DNA of 12,421 bases from an uncultured Candidatus Melainabacteria bacterium (GTDB lineage: Bacteria; Cyanobacteriota; Vampirovibrionia; Gastranaerophilales; Gastranaerophilaceae), in the NCBI GenBank assembly GCA_934675225.1, contig CAKUQA010000014.1:1-12421 (forward strand). The letters run 5' to 3'. Of the stretch, positions 1-6,872 are shown piece after piece; the first letter of the stretch is position 1, and each line of letters starts with the position of its first letter. The notes beneath the pieces were generated by a model, which did not search any database, was not told the origin of the DNA, and was given only the letters and a program-made list of their open reading frames with translations. A program made the translations under genes and the position numbers.

Positions 1-2
1 TG

Positions 3-1820
3 GTTAGCAGTCTTATTCAAAAAGATTTCAAAACATCAGGAACAGAAACTATTCGTTTTTTTACAAACACTACCCTAGGACTCGGCGGAATGTTTGACCC
101 TGCAAAGCATTTTTTCAAACTTGAACCTTCTAACGAGGACATGGAACAAGCTTTGACAAAATGTAAATGTTGTTCAGGCTCATATATTGTTCTTCCGGTA
201 ATGAATGGAACAACAGCCAGAGGAATTGCAGGCAAAATTTTAGACACTTCTCTGAACCCAACAACCTATGTCGGCACCCCTGTTCTTGCCATGGTAAAAG
301 CAGGATTAACAGTAAACAGAACCTCTTTTCTTCAACCTCTTATAAAAATGATTGAATCAACTTATGCAGATCCTTATGAAATTTCTCGAAAAATGTACGG
401 AATTGATAATTTTATCAAATGCGAAAACCTTGATAGAAAGGAGGTTTTACAAGAGGGTTTTAAATCAACGGAAAACGAACTTCCTCCTGAAATCAATCCG
501 GAACTTGTAATGACTGATTTAAAAAATGAAAGCGACATAAACAATGAAAAATTGACAGTTGCAGACATTTTAAAAGGGGGAACTAATATTGACAATATAA
601 TATTAAAAAGTTATGAATTAGCAAATTCAAAACTCATGGCTGACATTCTTATAGAAGATTACAATCCACAAAATCCTGTAGTTGATTCTATGCGAACTGC
701 TCTTTTTGACAACCCTGATATAGACAAATCTATTTGGAATGAATTATCTATTTGGAACAGAAGTTTTTCAAAAAAATTTCATACTTCTTCCGTAAACATT
801 ACACCATCCAAAGCTCCATATAAATTCAAATATATTATGCAAAAAGATAAAAGTTCTCCAATTGCAATTATCTACCCTTCTATAGGAGAAGGTATTCAAT
901 CTCATCATTCCGTTGTTTTGGCAAAACTTTTTTATGATGAAGGTTATTCCGTAATTATTCAAGGAAGTCATTTTCAGTGGGAATTTGTAAAAAGCATGCC
1001 AAACGGCTATGCTCCGGGACTTCCATTAAAAGATGTTGAATATATAAAAGACGTAACATCAAAAATCATAAGCAATCTTGAAAACAAATATAATTGCAAA
1101 TTTCAAGATAAAACAATTATAGGAACATCTTTTGGAGCATTAACAACATTATTTCTTGCCGACCAAGAATACCATAACAACACTTTGAACATAACAAAAT
1201 ATATTTCAATTTGTCCGCCAATTGAACTCATTTATGCTATGGAACAAGTTGACAAAAATGGTGAAGAATGGGCGAAAAATAACGATAACTTGAAACAAAA
1301 AGTTGCTAAAACAGCAGCAAAAGTTGTTCAATTATCCGATATCAAAGACGAAACTCCTGATATAAAAATAAACAAACTTCCATTCTCGGAAGAAGAAGGA
1401 AAACTTATAACAGGTTTTATTATGCACCAAAAACTTTCGGATTTAATATTTACAATCGAAAATACACCTAAAAATAAACAAACAGACATTTACAATCAAA
1501 TAAATAACATGAATTATAAAGATTACGTAGATAAATATTTTTTAAGTAATAAAGATATTTCTATTGACGATTTCAGAGAACAAACAAGCCTTTTATCTTT
1601 GGCAGACTTCTTCCAAAATAATACAAACTACAAAATTTATCATTCACTTGACGATTATTTGACCAACCAATCTCAATTAAAAAAACTAAAACTTTGCACT
1701 GGTAAAAAAACTACTTTATTAAACCACGGCGCACATTTGGGATTTTTGTACACACAAGAATTTTTAGACGATTTGAAAAAGGAAATTAAACTAAACAACA
1801 AAACTGCATTTAATAAATAA
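3..1820 (+). CDS. MlaA (VacJ)-like protein fused to a C-terminal alpha/beta hydrolase (5' end outside window)
   Basis: The reading frame is open from the left edge, so the gene is 5'-truncated by the window and its signal sequence is not visible. Numbering from the first visible codon, residues 18-70 resemble the conserved core of MlaA/VacJ, the outer-membrane lipoprotein that removes misplaced phospholipids: TIRFFTNTTLGLGGMFDPA, then SYIVLPVMNGTTARG (compare PYLVLP...STxRD in MlaA). After a linker, residues of about 280-600 look like an alpha/beta hydrolase. It has a GTSFGA nucleophile elbow (Ser376), an HSLDD motif at the usual acid position (Asp550 or Asp551) and HGAHLGF near the end (His578). 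MlaA alone is about 250 residues, so this is a fusion. A lipase, esterase or acyltransferase acting on lipids is my inference; the substrate is unknown. The methionine at base 90 lies inside the MlaA core and is not the true start. The stop is 4 bp from the convergent neighbour. Confidence 0.8.
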   Translation, partial: VSSLIQKDFKTSGTETIRFFTNTTLGLGGMFDPAKHFFKLEPSNEDMEQALTKCKCCSGSYIVLPVMNGTTARGIAGKILDTSLNPTTYVGTPVLAMVKAGLTVNRTSFLQPLIKMIESTYADPYEISRKMYGIDNFIKCENLDRKEVLQEGFKSTENELPPEINPELVMTDLKNESDINNEKLTVADILKGGTNIDNIILKSYELANSKLMADILIEDYNPQNPVVDSMRTALFDNPDIDKSIWNELSIWNRSFSKKFHTSSVNITPSKAPYKFKYIMQKDKSSPIAIIYPSIGEGIQSHHSVVLAKLFYDEGYSVIIQGSHFQWEFVKSMPNGYAPGLPLKDVEYIKDVTSKIISNLENKYNCKFQDKTIIGTSFGALTTLFLADQEYHNNTLNITKYISICPPIELIYAMEQVDKNGEEWAKNNDNLKQKVAKTAAKVVQLSDIKDETPDIKINKLPFSEEEGKLITGFIMHQKLSDLIFTIENTPKNKQTDIYNQINNMNYKDYVDKYFLSNKDISIDDFREQTSLLSLADFFQNNTNYKIYHSLDDYLTNQSQLKKLKLCTGKKTTLLNHGAHLGFLYTQEFLDDLKKEIKLNNKTAFNK

Positions 1821-1824
1821 CAGA

Positions 1825-2481
1825 TTAAATATGCAATTTTAGCCAATTCAACAATTTTTCAAAATAGAAATCTGTATTATCTAAAATATCTAAAGAATTC
1901 CAGTTTAAAATTACAAGCAAAATTTCTTTATCCTCACCATCCAATAAATAAACCAATTCTTTTTTAGTATCTACATAGTTATTAGATCTAAGATAATAAA
2001 GTATCTGTAAAATATAAAAAGCACTCTTGTAACCTTGATAAAGTACTTCTATATCTCTATTTTCATATAAATACCCATGGCATAATTGATGATACAAATT
2101 TGCAGAATTAATTTTTATTGCATCAAATATGTCCTCTCGTTTCAGAGGAGGAATAAAATTTAATAAATTTCCTTGCAAAGGCAAAGTATCATTCAACAGG
2201 TGAAATAATTCAAATTTCGGCCAATTATATATTTCATCTTCGCCACAAATAAATCCACATGCTTTTTCATAAAAAGGCATTGAATGAATAATTTTTTTAT
2301 ATTCAGTCAAATCTTCAAAAGTTAATTTATCAAGGATAACAACTAAATCAACATCACTATCTTCTGTAGCTTCTCCTCGTTTATAACTTCCTTGAAGCCC
2401 TACAAATTTTATACGAGTATCAAATTCTTCAAATAACTTGCTCGTAAATTCCTGTAACCAAAATTCAACATCAAAATCCAT
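1825..2481 (-). CDS. nucleotidyltransferase-fold protein
   Basis: This 218-residue protein has the signature of the polymerase-beta-like nucleotidyltransferase superfamily near its N-terminus: Gly31-Ser32, then after a short loop Ser42-Asp43-Val-Asp45-Leu, in the context GLQGSYKRG...SDVDLVVIL. The two aspartates would bind the metal-nucleotide complex. The rest is mostly predicted helix with no motif I recognise. Relatives include aminoglycoside nucleotidyltransferases and MntA-type antitoxins, but no HepT-like partner gene lies beside it, and the substrate cannot be read from the sequence. There is no Shine-Dalgarno sequence before the ATG. Instead a TATAAT hexamer sits exactly six bases upstream of it, which suggests a leaderless mRNA. 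The gene converges on the upstream fusion gene with a 4-bp gap and no visible terminator. Confidence 0.75.
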   Translation of the reverse strand: MDFDVEFWLQEFTSKLFEEFDTRIKFVGLQGSYKRGEATEDSDVDLVVILDKLTFEDLTEYKKIIHSMPFYEKACGFICGEDEIYNWPKFELFHLLNDTLPLQGNLLNFIPPLKREDIFDAIKINSANLYHQLCHGYLYENRDIEVLYQGYKSAFYILQILYYLRSNNYVDTKKELVYLLDGEDKEILLVILNWNSLDILDNTDFYFEKLLNWLKLHI

Positions 2482-2487
2482 AAAAAG

Positions 2488-2516
2488 ATTATATCTATTT
2501 TTTACAAAAATTTCAA
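2488..2516 (-). promoter_or_regulatory. sigma-70-type promoter of the nucleotidyltransferase gene
   Basis: On the minus strand TTGAAA (2511-2516), a 17-bp spacer and a perfect TATAAT (2488-2493) precede the ATG at 2481 by six bases. Transcription would start at or next to the A of the start codon. Confidence 0.65.
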
Positions 2517-2580
2517 TAGTTTTTCTCGTAATAACTTTTCATAAAATACCTTATTATATTATTACCTTTTATTCTTCGTC

Positions 2581-2601
2581 ACTCTGAACTTGATTCAGAG
2601 T
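2581..2601. repeat. short perfect inverted repeat, possible dispersed repeat remnant
   Basis: ACTCTGAA, five bases CTTGA, then TTCAGAGT form a perfect 8-bp stem. No T-tract follows on either strand, so it does not look like an intrinsic terminator. The wider phrase resembles a short 'ATTCTGAACTTGTTTCAGAATCT'-type dispersed repeat I recall from other bacterial genomes; that link is from memory, not from a search. It lies in the 209-bp gap between two divergently transcribed genes. Confidence 0.5.
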
Positions 2602-2641
2602 CTATCAATTCCAATAAATTATACACAAATATGCAAACATA

Positions 2642-2668
2642 TTTACAAGCATAATTTTTTGTTATAAT
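2642..2668 (+). promoter_or_regulatory. promoter of the EamA transporter gene (extended -10)
   Basis: A perfect TATAAT (2663-2668) is preceded by TG one base upstream (TGTTATAAT), giving an extended -10. TTTACA (2642-2647) is a possible -35 element with a short 15-bp spacer. A 6-bp inverted repeat (TTTCAG, five bases, CTGAAA; 2672-2688) lies right at the expected transcription start, two bases before the ATG. Confidence 0.6.
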
Positions 2669-2690
2669 ACTTTTCAGAAAGTCTGAAATT

Positions 2691-3581
2691 ATGAAAAACA
2701 AGACAAAAGGAATACTCAACGGAGTTATAGCTTCTACAAGTTATGGCATGAACCCTTTATTTGGATTACCCCTTTATGCTCAAGGAATTGGAGTAAATTC
2801 TGTTTTATTTTACAGGTATTTTTTTGCTGTACTAATTTATTTTATATGGCTAAAATGCTTTAAAAAAGTTTCTTTAAAAATTTCAAAACAAGAACTTATT
2901 CCTCTTTTCTTTTTAGGAATATTTTTTTCGTTATCATCACTCACATTATTTGATGCCTTTCATTATATAGAAGCCGGAATTGCCTGTACAATTTTGTTTA
3001 TATATCCGGTAATCGTTGCAATTATAATGACAATCTTTTTTAAAGAAAAAATAACAAAAACAGTTATAACAGCAATTCTTTTAACATCATTTGGGATTTT
3101 TCTTTTGTATAATGGCAAAAACGGCATGACATTAAACATAAAAGGAATACTGATAGTACTTTCATCCGCACTTTTATATGCCCTCTATATAGTCGGAGTT
3201 AAGACAATCAAATCCATAAAAAATATGGATAGCGCAAGATTAAGCTTCTATGTAATGTTATTCGGATTATTGATTTATGTAATAAATTTAAAATTTTGTA
3301 CTGAATTACAAATCTTACCTAAAGCAACATCTTGGTTATTGGCAATCGGTTTAGCACTATTCCCTACAATAATCTCTCTTGAAACGATTACAATCGCAAT
3401 TCAACTCATAGGTTCAACAAATACTGCAATACTTGGGGCATTAGAGCCACTAACTGCAATATTTTTTGGAATTTTATTCTTCAAAGAACAATTAACCATT
3501 AGAATTTCTATTGGCGTAATCCTTATTTTATTCGGTGTATTCATGATAATTTCGAGAAAAATGAAGATTGACAAAACATAA
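2691..3581 (+). CDS. EamA/DMT-family membrane transporter
   Basis: The 296-residue, very hydrophobic protein has about ten predicted membrane segments in two repeats, matching the EamA (DUF6) drug/metabolite transporter layout and usual length. Each half ends with a typical phrase: FHYIEAGIACTILFIYPV with FFKEKIT in the first, and GALEPLTAIFFGILFFKEQLT in the second. DMT proteins export or exchange small metabolites such as amino acids, but the substrate cannot be predicted here. No clear Shine-Dalgarno sequence is seen before the ATG; a small hairpin occupies that position. It is probably the first gene of a unit with the two downstream plus-strand genes (gaps of 21 and 6 bp). Confidence 0.85.
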   Translation: MKNKTKGILNGVIASTSYGMNPLFGLPLYAQGIGVNSVLFYRYFFAVLIYFIWLKCFKKVSLKISKQELIPLFFLGIFFSLSSLTLFDAFHYIEAGIACTILFIYPVIVAIIMTIFFKEKITKTVITAILLTSFGIFLLYNGKNGMTLNIKGILIVLSSALLYALYIVGVKTIKSIKNMDSARLSFYVMLFGLLIYVINLKFCTELQILPKATSWLLAIGLALFPTIISLETITIAIQLIGSTNTAILGALEPLTAIFFGILFFKEQLTIRISIGVILILFGVFMIISRKMKIDKT

Positions 3582-3602
3582 ACAAATACCTATCATAGAG
3601 TT

Positions 3603-4049
3603 ATGAAAAAATTTGGAATTTTAATGGCTTTATTTATGTTGTCATGTAACTTATTTGGAACACCTGTCTTTGCAGAACCAGTCCATCTTCCTCAAATCGA
3701 AAACAATACATATTCCTCTCAACAATATGAATACCCGCAATCATTTGTATATAATTGCATTTTTCTAAACAGATATTTACGCATATTTAAGGATATTCAG
3801 CAAAAAAATGGTTATGTATGGTTGAATGCCTACAAAACTAATGTTATTACAGGCAATAATGTTGATTTATGGAGGGCAAAAGTTGATTGTCGGAACCAAC
3901 TTATAGGAATTAAAAAATCTTACGCAGGCAATTATGAATATATAAAATCGTTCAAAACACCAGTTTTAACAGATTTTGATGTAAAAATGCAAGATATAAA
4001 TAAAAATAACGATTACAAATCTATTTACGATTACGTTTGCAAATACTAA
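3603..4049 (+). CDS. small exported protein of unknown function
   Basis: I do not recognise this 148-residue protein. Its N-terminus is a clear Sec signal peptide: MKK, a hydrophobic stretch of about 16 residues, then TPVFA|EP, with predicted cleavage after Ala24. Cys15 (MLSC) does not fit a good lipobox, so a free periplasmic or secreted protein is likelier than a lipoprotein. The mature part, about 124 residues, is rich in Tyr, Asn and Lys and has three cysteines (52, 96, 146), with the last near the C-terminus. It follows the EamA gene by 21 bp and precedes the GNAT gene by 6 bp, so the three are probably co-transcribed. The Shine-Dalgarno signal is weak (AGAG two bases from the ATG). Confidence 0.65.
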   Translation: MKKFGILMALFMLSCNLFGTPVFAEPVHLPQIENNTYSSQQYEYPQSFVYNCIFLNRYLRIFKDIQQKNGYVWLNAYKTNVITGNNVDLWRAKVDCRNQLIGIKKSYAGNYEYIKSFKTPVLTDFDVKMQDINKNNDYKSIYDYVCKY

Positions 4050-4055
4050 AAACTT

Positions 4056-4490
4056 ATGATTAGAAAAATAAATAAAACAGATAAAGATTTTTATATTAAT
4101 TCAGTTAAAACATTCTACAGCTCAGATGCCGTTTTACACAATATTCCAGTAGAATATATAACCAAAACTTTTGACGAATTAATGAAATCAGAAACTTATG
4201 TACAGTGTTACATTTTCGAGGAAGAAGGGAAAAGAGTCGGGTATGCTCTTTTACTAAAAACATATTCTCAAGAAGCAGGTGGAGAAGTTTTGTGGATTGA
4301 TGAAATTTATATATTACCTGAATTTCGTTCAAAAGGTATAGGAAGTAAGTTTTTCAAATTTTTAAAAGAAAACACAAATGCAGCAAGGCTTCGTCTGGAA
4401 TTTTGTCCAAGCAATAAAAAAGCTATAGAAGTTTATAAACGCCAAGGTTTTCAACCACTTGCATACGAGCAAATGATTTATGATAAATAG
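4056..4490 (+). CDS. GNAT-family N-acetyltransferase
   Basis: The 144-residue length is typical of GNAT enzymes, which move an acetyl group from acetyl-CoA to an amine. Motif A is well preserved: the strand WIDEIYILPEFRSKGIGS, with the pyrophosphate-binding loop R91-S-K-G-I-G-S97. Motif B follows as LEFCPSNKKAIEVYKRQGF, where Asn120, Ala123 and Tyr127 match the family pattern. The substrate is unknown. It starts 6 bp after the exported-protein gene with no Shine-Dalgarno sequence, which suggests translation coupled to its neighbour. The next gene is convergent, with an AT-rich 75-bp gap and no clear terminator. Confidence 0.88.
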   Translation: MIRKINKTDKDFYINSVKTFYSSDAVLHNIPVEYITKTFDELMKSETYVQCYIFEEEGKRVGYALLLKTYSQEAGGEVLWIDEIYILPEFRSKGIGSKFFKFLKENTNAARLRLEFCPSNKKAIEVYKRQGFQPLAYEQMIYDK

Positions 4491-4565
4491 AATTTAATAT
4501 TAATTATAATCTATTAATTTATAACATCACGAATATAATATTTTAATACATCTAAACGCAACTAA

Positions 4566-5417
4566 TTAATTTTTAGGTAAAATATATTCACAGTCAATTA
4601 TTTTTAATTCTTTATCAAATGATACTAATTTTAACTGAGAATTTCTCGGTAACACAATTTCACTAACCGATGGGTACAAGCCTTTTGTTCCTTTTGGCAG
4701 CAATATTCTTAGAATAAAAGAGTTTTCTTTTTCTGCATAATATCTAAACTCACTCGTTGTTAAATTTGTACCAGTCGACATATACCCCTTATCTGTTACA
4801 AGTTTATTATTACACAAATCTGATATAAATTGTTCTGCCGCTGAACCGTCTATTGCCCTATAAACAACACTTTCTTTTTTTAAAGGTTTAGCTTTTTCTA
4901 TAAGTTTATCTATTTGAGCAATTTTTTCCAAAACATTTTTGTTGTTCAATTCATTTCTTAATACTTCATTATAAGGAAGTGAGTCTTGTAAATATGGTTT
5001 TACTATGTTTCTTAATTCATTATCTGTATATTTCTCACATTGTTTTTGCATAAATTCATTATCAACATCTTTTGTTCCAATTTCTTTTAATTTTCTTACT
5101 CTTTTTCTAAAAAAAGGGCTTAAGAAACTATCATCCAAACTTATTGACGTGTGTTTTTTCGATTTTAATACAAAAAATGCAATCACTGAAGCAGTAGTAA
5201 TGCCCGCAAAAATCAATAAACGCTTTAAATTTTTTGATTTTTCTTCCGAATTCTTAGTTGATGTATCAGGTTTATCTTGCTTTTGTCCAGTAAAAACATC
5301 TGCAGTGTGCTCTTTTTTATAAATAGAGTTAATATTAATAATTTCTTTATTAGTAATATTTTCCTGATTTCTATGAAAATTTATATTCAAATTTTGATTA
5401 ACACAATTTAACTTCAT
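4566..5417 (-). CDS. membrane-anchored ADP-ribosyltransferase-like protein
   Basis: The 283-residue protein has three parts. Residues 1-62 are polar and Asn-rich, with a VFTGQ phrase. Residues 66-84 form one hydrophobic membrane segment followed by KSKK. Residues of about 100-283 resemble the ADP-ribosyltransferase exoenzyme fold (the VIP2/C3/iota-toxin group). There I see the helical lead-in (LPYNEVLRNELNN ... IDKLIEKAKPL), the NAD-binding Arg in VVYRAI (Arg187), an STS-like motif in GYMSTGT (Ser214-Thr215-Gly216) and the catalytic Glu in VSEIVLPR (Glu253). The usual ExE or QxE pair is VxE here, so activity or specificity may differ. It could be a toxin or effector, or a self-modifying enzyme; no immunity gene is evident. 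A GGGA motif 7 bases from the ATG may serve as the ribosome site. Confidence 0.68.
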   Translation of the reverse strand: MKLNCVNQNLNINFHRNQENITNKEIININSIYKKEHTADVFTGQKQDKPDTSTKNSEEKSKNLKRLLIFAGITTASVIAFFVLKSKKHTSISLDDSFLSPFFRKRVRKLKEIGTKDVDNEFMQKQCEKYTDNELRNIVKPYLQDSLPYNEVLRNELNNKNVLEKIAQIDKLIEKAKPLKKESVVYRAIDGSAAEQFISDLCNNKLVTDKGYMSTGTNLTTSEFRYYAEKENSFILRILLPKGTKGLYPSVSEIVLPRNSQLKLVSFDKELKIIDCEYILPKN

Positions 5418-5478
5418 AAGTGGTTCCCATTCAGATATAAATCATCTAAAAAATATTTTTGCGTTATTTACTAATAAA

Positions 5479-5739
5479 TTAATGAATATAATACATATAA
5501 TATAAAAACTCTTTGTGCACACTTCTCCTAATATTCTCCCAAGCTTCACACAATTCTTTATCGCTCTCTTTTGCATTAAATTGGGATTCGTCAAAATCCT
5601 GATTATATTCTAACGGCTTTCGTTTTTGCATTTTAGCAATTGCAAGCTCATGTTCTTGCTTATGATGCAAAACTGCTTTTTTGTAAAACTTTTTTGCACC
5701 AACAAAATCATAATACTTGTTGACTCGTTGAATTCTCAT
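5479..5739 (-). CDS. hypothetical 86-residue protein downstream of tRNA-Gln
   Basis: I chose the start at 5739 (MRIQRVNKYYDF...) because GAGG sits five bases upstream of this ATG. The same frame runs open back to 5859, but that stretch is the tRNA gene itself. The 86-residue product is highly charged and mostly predicted helix (AKKFYKKAVLHHKQEHELAIAKMQKRK), with an acidic middle and an aromatic tail (LYYMYYIH). It has no signal peptide and no domain I recognise. It begins only 13 bases after the T-tract of the tRNA terminator. Its transcription therefore needs readthrough, RNA processing or a promoter hidden in the tRNA region. Confidence 0.55.
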   Translation of the reverse strand: MRIQRVNKYYDFVGAKKFYKKAVLHHKQEHELAIAKMQKRKPLEYNQDFDESQFNAKESDKELCEAWENIRRSVHKEFLYYMYYIH

Positions 5740-5752
5740 ACAAACCTCATAA

Positions 5753-5784
5753 TAAAAAAAGAGAGGTTTTAAAAAACCTCTCTT
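5753..5784 (-). terminator. rho-independent terminator of tRNA-Gln
   Basis: On the minus strand a perfect 12-bp stem AAGAGAGGTTTT / AAAACCTCTCTT (5773-5784 and 5759-5770, 2-base loop) is followed by a run of T (5754-5758). It begins three bases past the tRNA CCA end. Confidence 0.85.
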
Positions 5785-5787
5785 AAT

Positions 5788-5863
<76 letters not shown>

Positions 5864-5880
5864 ATACTGGGTACTTCTTT

Positions 5881-5908
5881 ATTATATATACTAAAATTTT
5901 ATTGTCAA
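5881..5908 (-). promoter_or_regulatory. consensus promoter of tRNA-Gln
   Basis: On the minus strand a perfect TTGACA (5903-5908) and a perfect TATAAT (5881-5886) are separated by 16 bp. The predicted start lies about ten bases before the tRNA 5' end. The -35 box begins four bases after the stop of the XRE gene. Confidence 0.85.
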
Positions 5909-5912
5909 TAAT

Positions 5913-6131
5913 CTATTCAATTTCTTTGAAAAAATCTTGAATTTCTACACGCAAAATTTTTGATAACTTAAAAATAACCAAAGCACTAGGAATAATAACT
6001 CCTCGCTCCAATTTTCCAACATAGTTTACACTCATATCAAGAAGTTCTGCTAATTCGTCTTGCGTATAATGTCTCCGCAATCTTTCTGCTCTGATATTTG
6101 CACCTAAAATGTAACCAAAATCGTTTTTCAT
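5913..6131 (-). CDS. XRE-family HTH transcriptional regulator
   Basis: The 72-residue protein is a single Cro/C1-type helix-turn-helix domain with almost no extension. GANIRAERLRRHYTQDELAELL is followed by the recognition-helix region DMSVNYVGKLERG and the closing helices SALVIFKLSKILRVEIQDFF. It should bind DNA as a dimer. No Shine-Dalgarno sequence precedes the ATG; the upstream bases are TATTAT directly before it, with TAAAAT before those, so a leaderless transcript is likely. It is divergent from the prepilin-like gene. The perfect palindrome at 6184-6205 in the shared region is the obvious candidate operator. The target genes are an inference. Confidence 0.88.
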   Translation of the reverse strand: MKNDFGYILGANIRAERLRRHYTQDELAELLDMSVNYVGKLERGVIIPSALVIFKLSKILRVEIQDFFKEIE

Positions 6132-6137
6132 ATAATA

Positions 6138-6165
6138 ATTTTATATTATTGACAAAGACCTTCAA
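6138..6165 (-). promoter_or_regulatory. candidate promoter of the XRE gene
   Basis: On the minus strand TTGAAG (6160-6165), a 16-bp spacer and TAAAAT (6138-6143) end six bases before the ATG at 6131. It overlaps the oppositely directed promoter at 6149-6177, so the two could interfere with each other. Confidence 0.5.
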
Positions 6166-6177
6166 AGAGACTATACT
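6149..6177 (+). promoter_or_regulatory. consensus promoter of the prepilin-like gene
   Basis: TTGACA (6149-6154), a 17-bp spacer and TATACT (6172-6177) form a near-perfect sigma-70 promoter. The predicted start near 6184 falls at the left edge of the 22-bp palindrome, which gives a leader of about 55 bases. Confidence 0.8.
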
Positions 6178-6183
6178 AATTAC

Positions 6184-6205
6184 AATCTTTACTATAGTAA
6201 AGATT
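6184..6205. promoter_or_regulatory. perfect 22-bp palindrome, candidate XRE operator
   Basis: The sequence from 6184 to 6205 is a perfect inverted repeat; its core ATCTTTACTATAGTAAAGAT (6185-6204) reads the same on both strands. It sits at about +1 to +22 of the prepilin promoter, where a bound repressor would block transcription. The adjacent small XRE protein is the natural candidate ligand. As RNA it could also form a 9-bp stem with a UAUA loop in the leader. Confidence 0.65.
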
Positions 6206-6239
6206 TAATATATTATTATACATTATTAGGAGAAATTTA

Positions 6240-6872
6240 ATGAAAAAAGCTTTTACTCTTGCAGAAACTTTAATTACAATAGGTATTATAGGAGTTGTTG
6301 CTGCATTAACGCTACCTACATTAATTCAAAATCACAAAAATCGAGAAGTAGAAACTAAACTTGCCAAATTTTATTCGACCGTAAATCAGGCAATTACAAT
6401 GGCAGAAGCCAATTATGGTGACAAAATATATTGGTATAAAGATGGAAATGATAAAACTAAACGCCATGAATGGTTCAAAACATATTTTTTCCCATATATG
6501 AAAATAGTAAAATATGAACAAGTTTCAGGCGGTACAAGTGGAATAATGGTATATTATCTTGAAGATGGAAGCGCTTTTTCAAGTATAAATGGCGGTAATA
6601 TAAATCGAGATTGGTTATATTGGCCTAATGGACCGGAAAAATGTCCAAATAATGATGCCTACACCGGAATTTGTAGATTTTGGTTTTATTTCTGTCCGGA
6701 TAGTTCAGATTTATCAAACAAAGACAAAGGAATTGAACCTTGGACAGTAGGGAATACACCTGAAGAATATCTTGAAGACTGTAAAAATTCTAAATTTCGA
6801 TATGCCTGTGCTGCCGTAATCCAAGCAAATGGTTGGAAAATCCCTAAAAATTATCCATATAAAGTTAGATAG
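6240..6872 (+). CDS. type IV pilin/type II secretion prepilin-like protein
   Basis: The 210-residue protein opens with a class III (prepilin) signal. The short basic leader MKKA is followed by the hydrophobic helix FTLAETLITIGIIGVVAALTLPTLI. Prepilin peptidase would cut before Phe5, and the conserved Glu lies at mature position +5 (Glu9). Ala at -1, where Gly is usual, is tolerated. The C-terminal globular part has five cysteines (135, 145, 152, 181, 190), probably in disulfides, and ends with CAAVIQANGWKIPKNYPY. As I recall, this ending is common in the large pseudopilin-like families of Gastranaerophilales. A good ribosome site (AGGAGA) lies 7 bases from the ATG. It is a lone gene rather than part of a pilus operon, so its role as pilin, minor pseudopilin or surface protein is unclear. 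Its 3' end overlaps the convergent gene by 8 bp. Confidence 0.85.
   Translation: MKKAFTLAETLITIGIIGVVAALTLPTLIQNHKNREVETKLAKFYSTVNQAITMAEANYGDKIYWYKDGNDKTKRHEWFKTYFFPYMKIVKYEQVSGGTSGIMVYYLEDGSAFSSINGGNINRDWLYWPNGPEKCPNNDAYTGICRFWFYFCPDSSDLSNKDKGIEPWTVGNTPEEYLEDCKNSKFRYACAAVIQANGWKIPKNYPYKVR

Noticed and set aside
90..92. ATG at 90 as the start of the MlaA-hydrolase gene
   Set aside because: The frame stays open to the window edge and the conserved RFFTNTTLGLGG of MlaA lies before it, so the gene begins outside the window.
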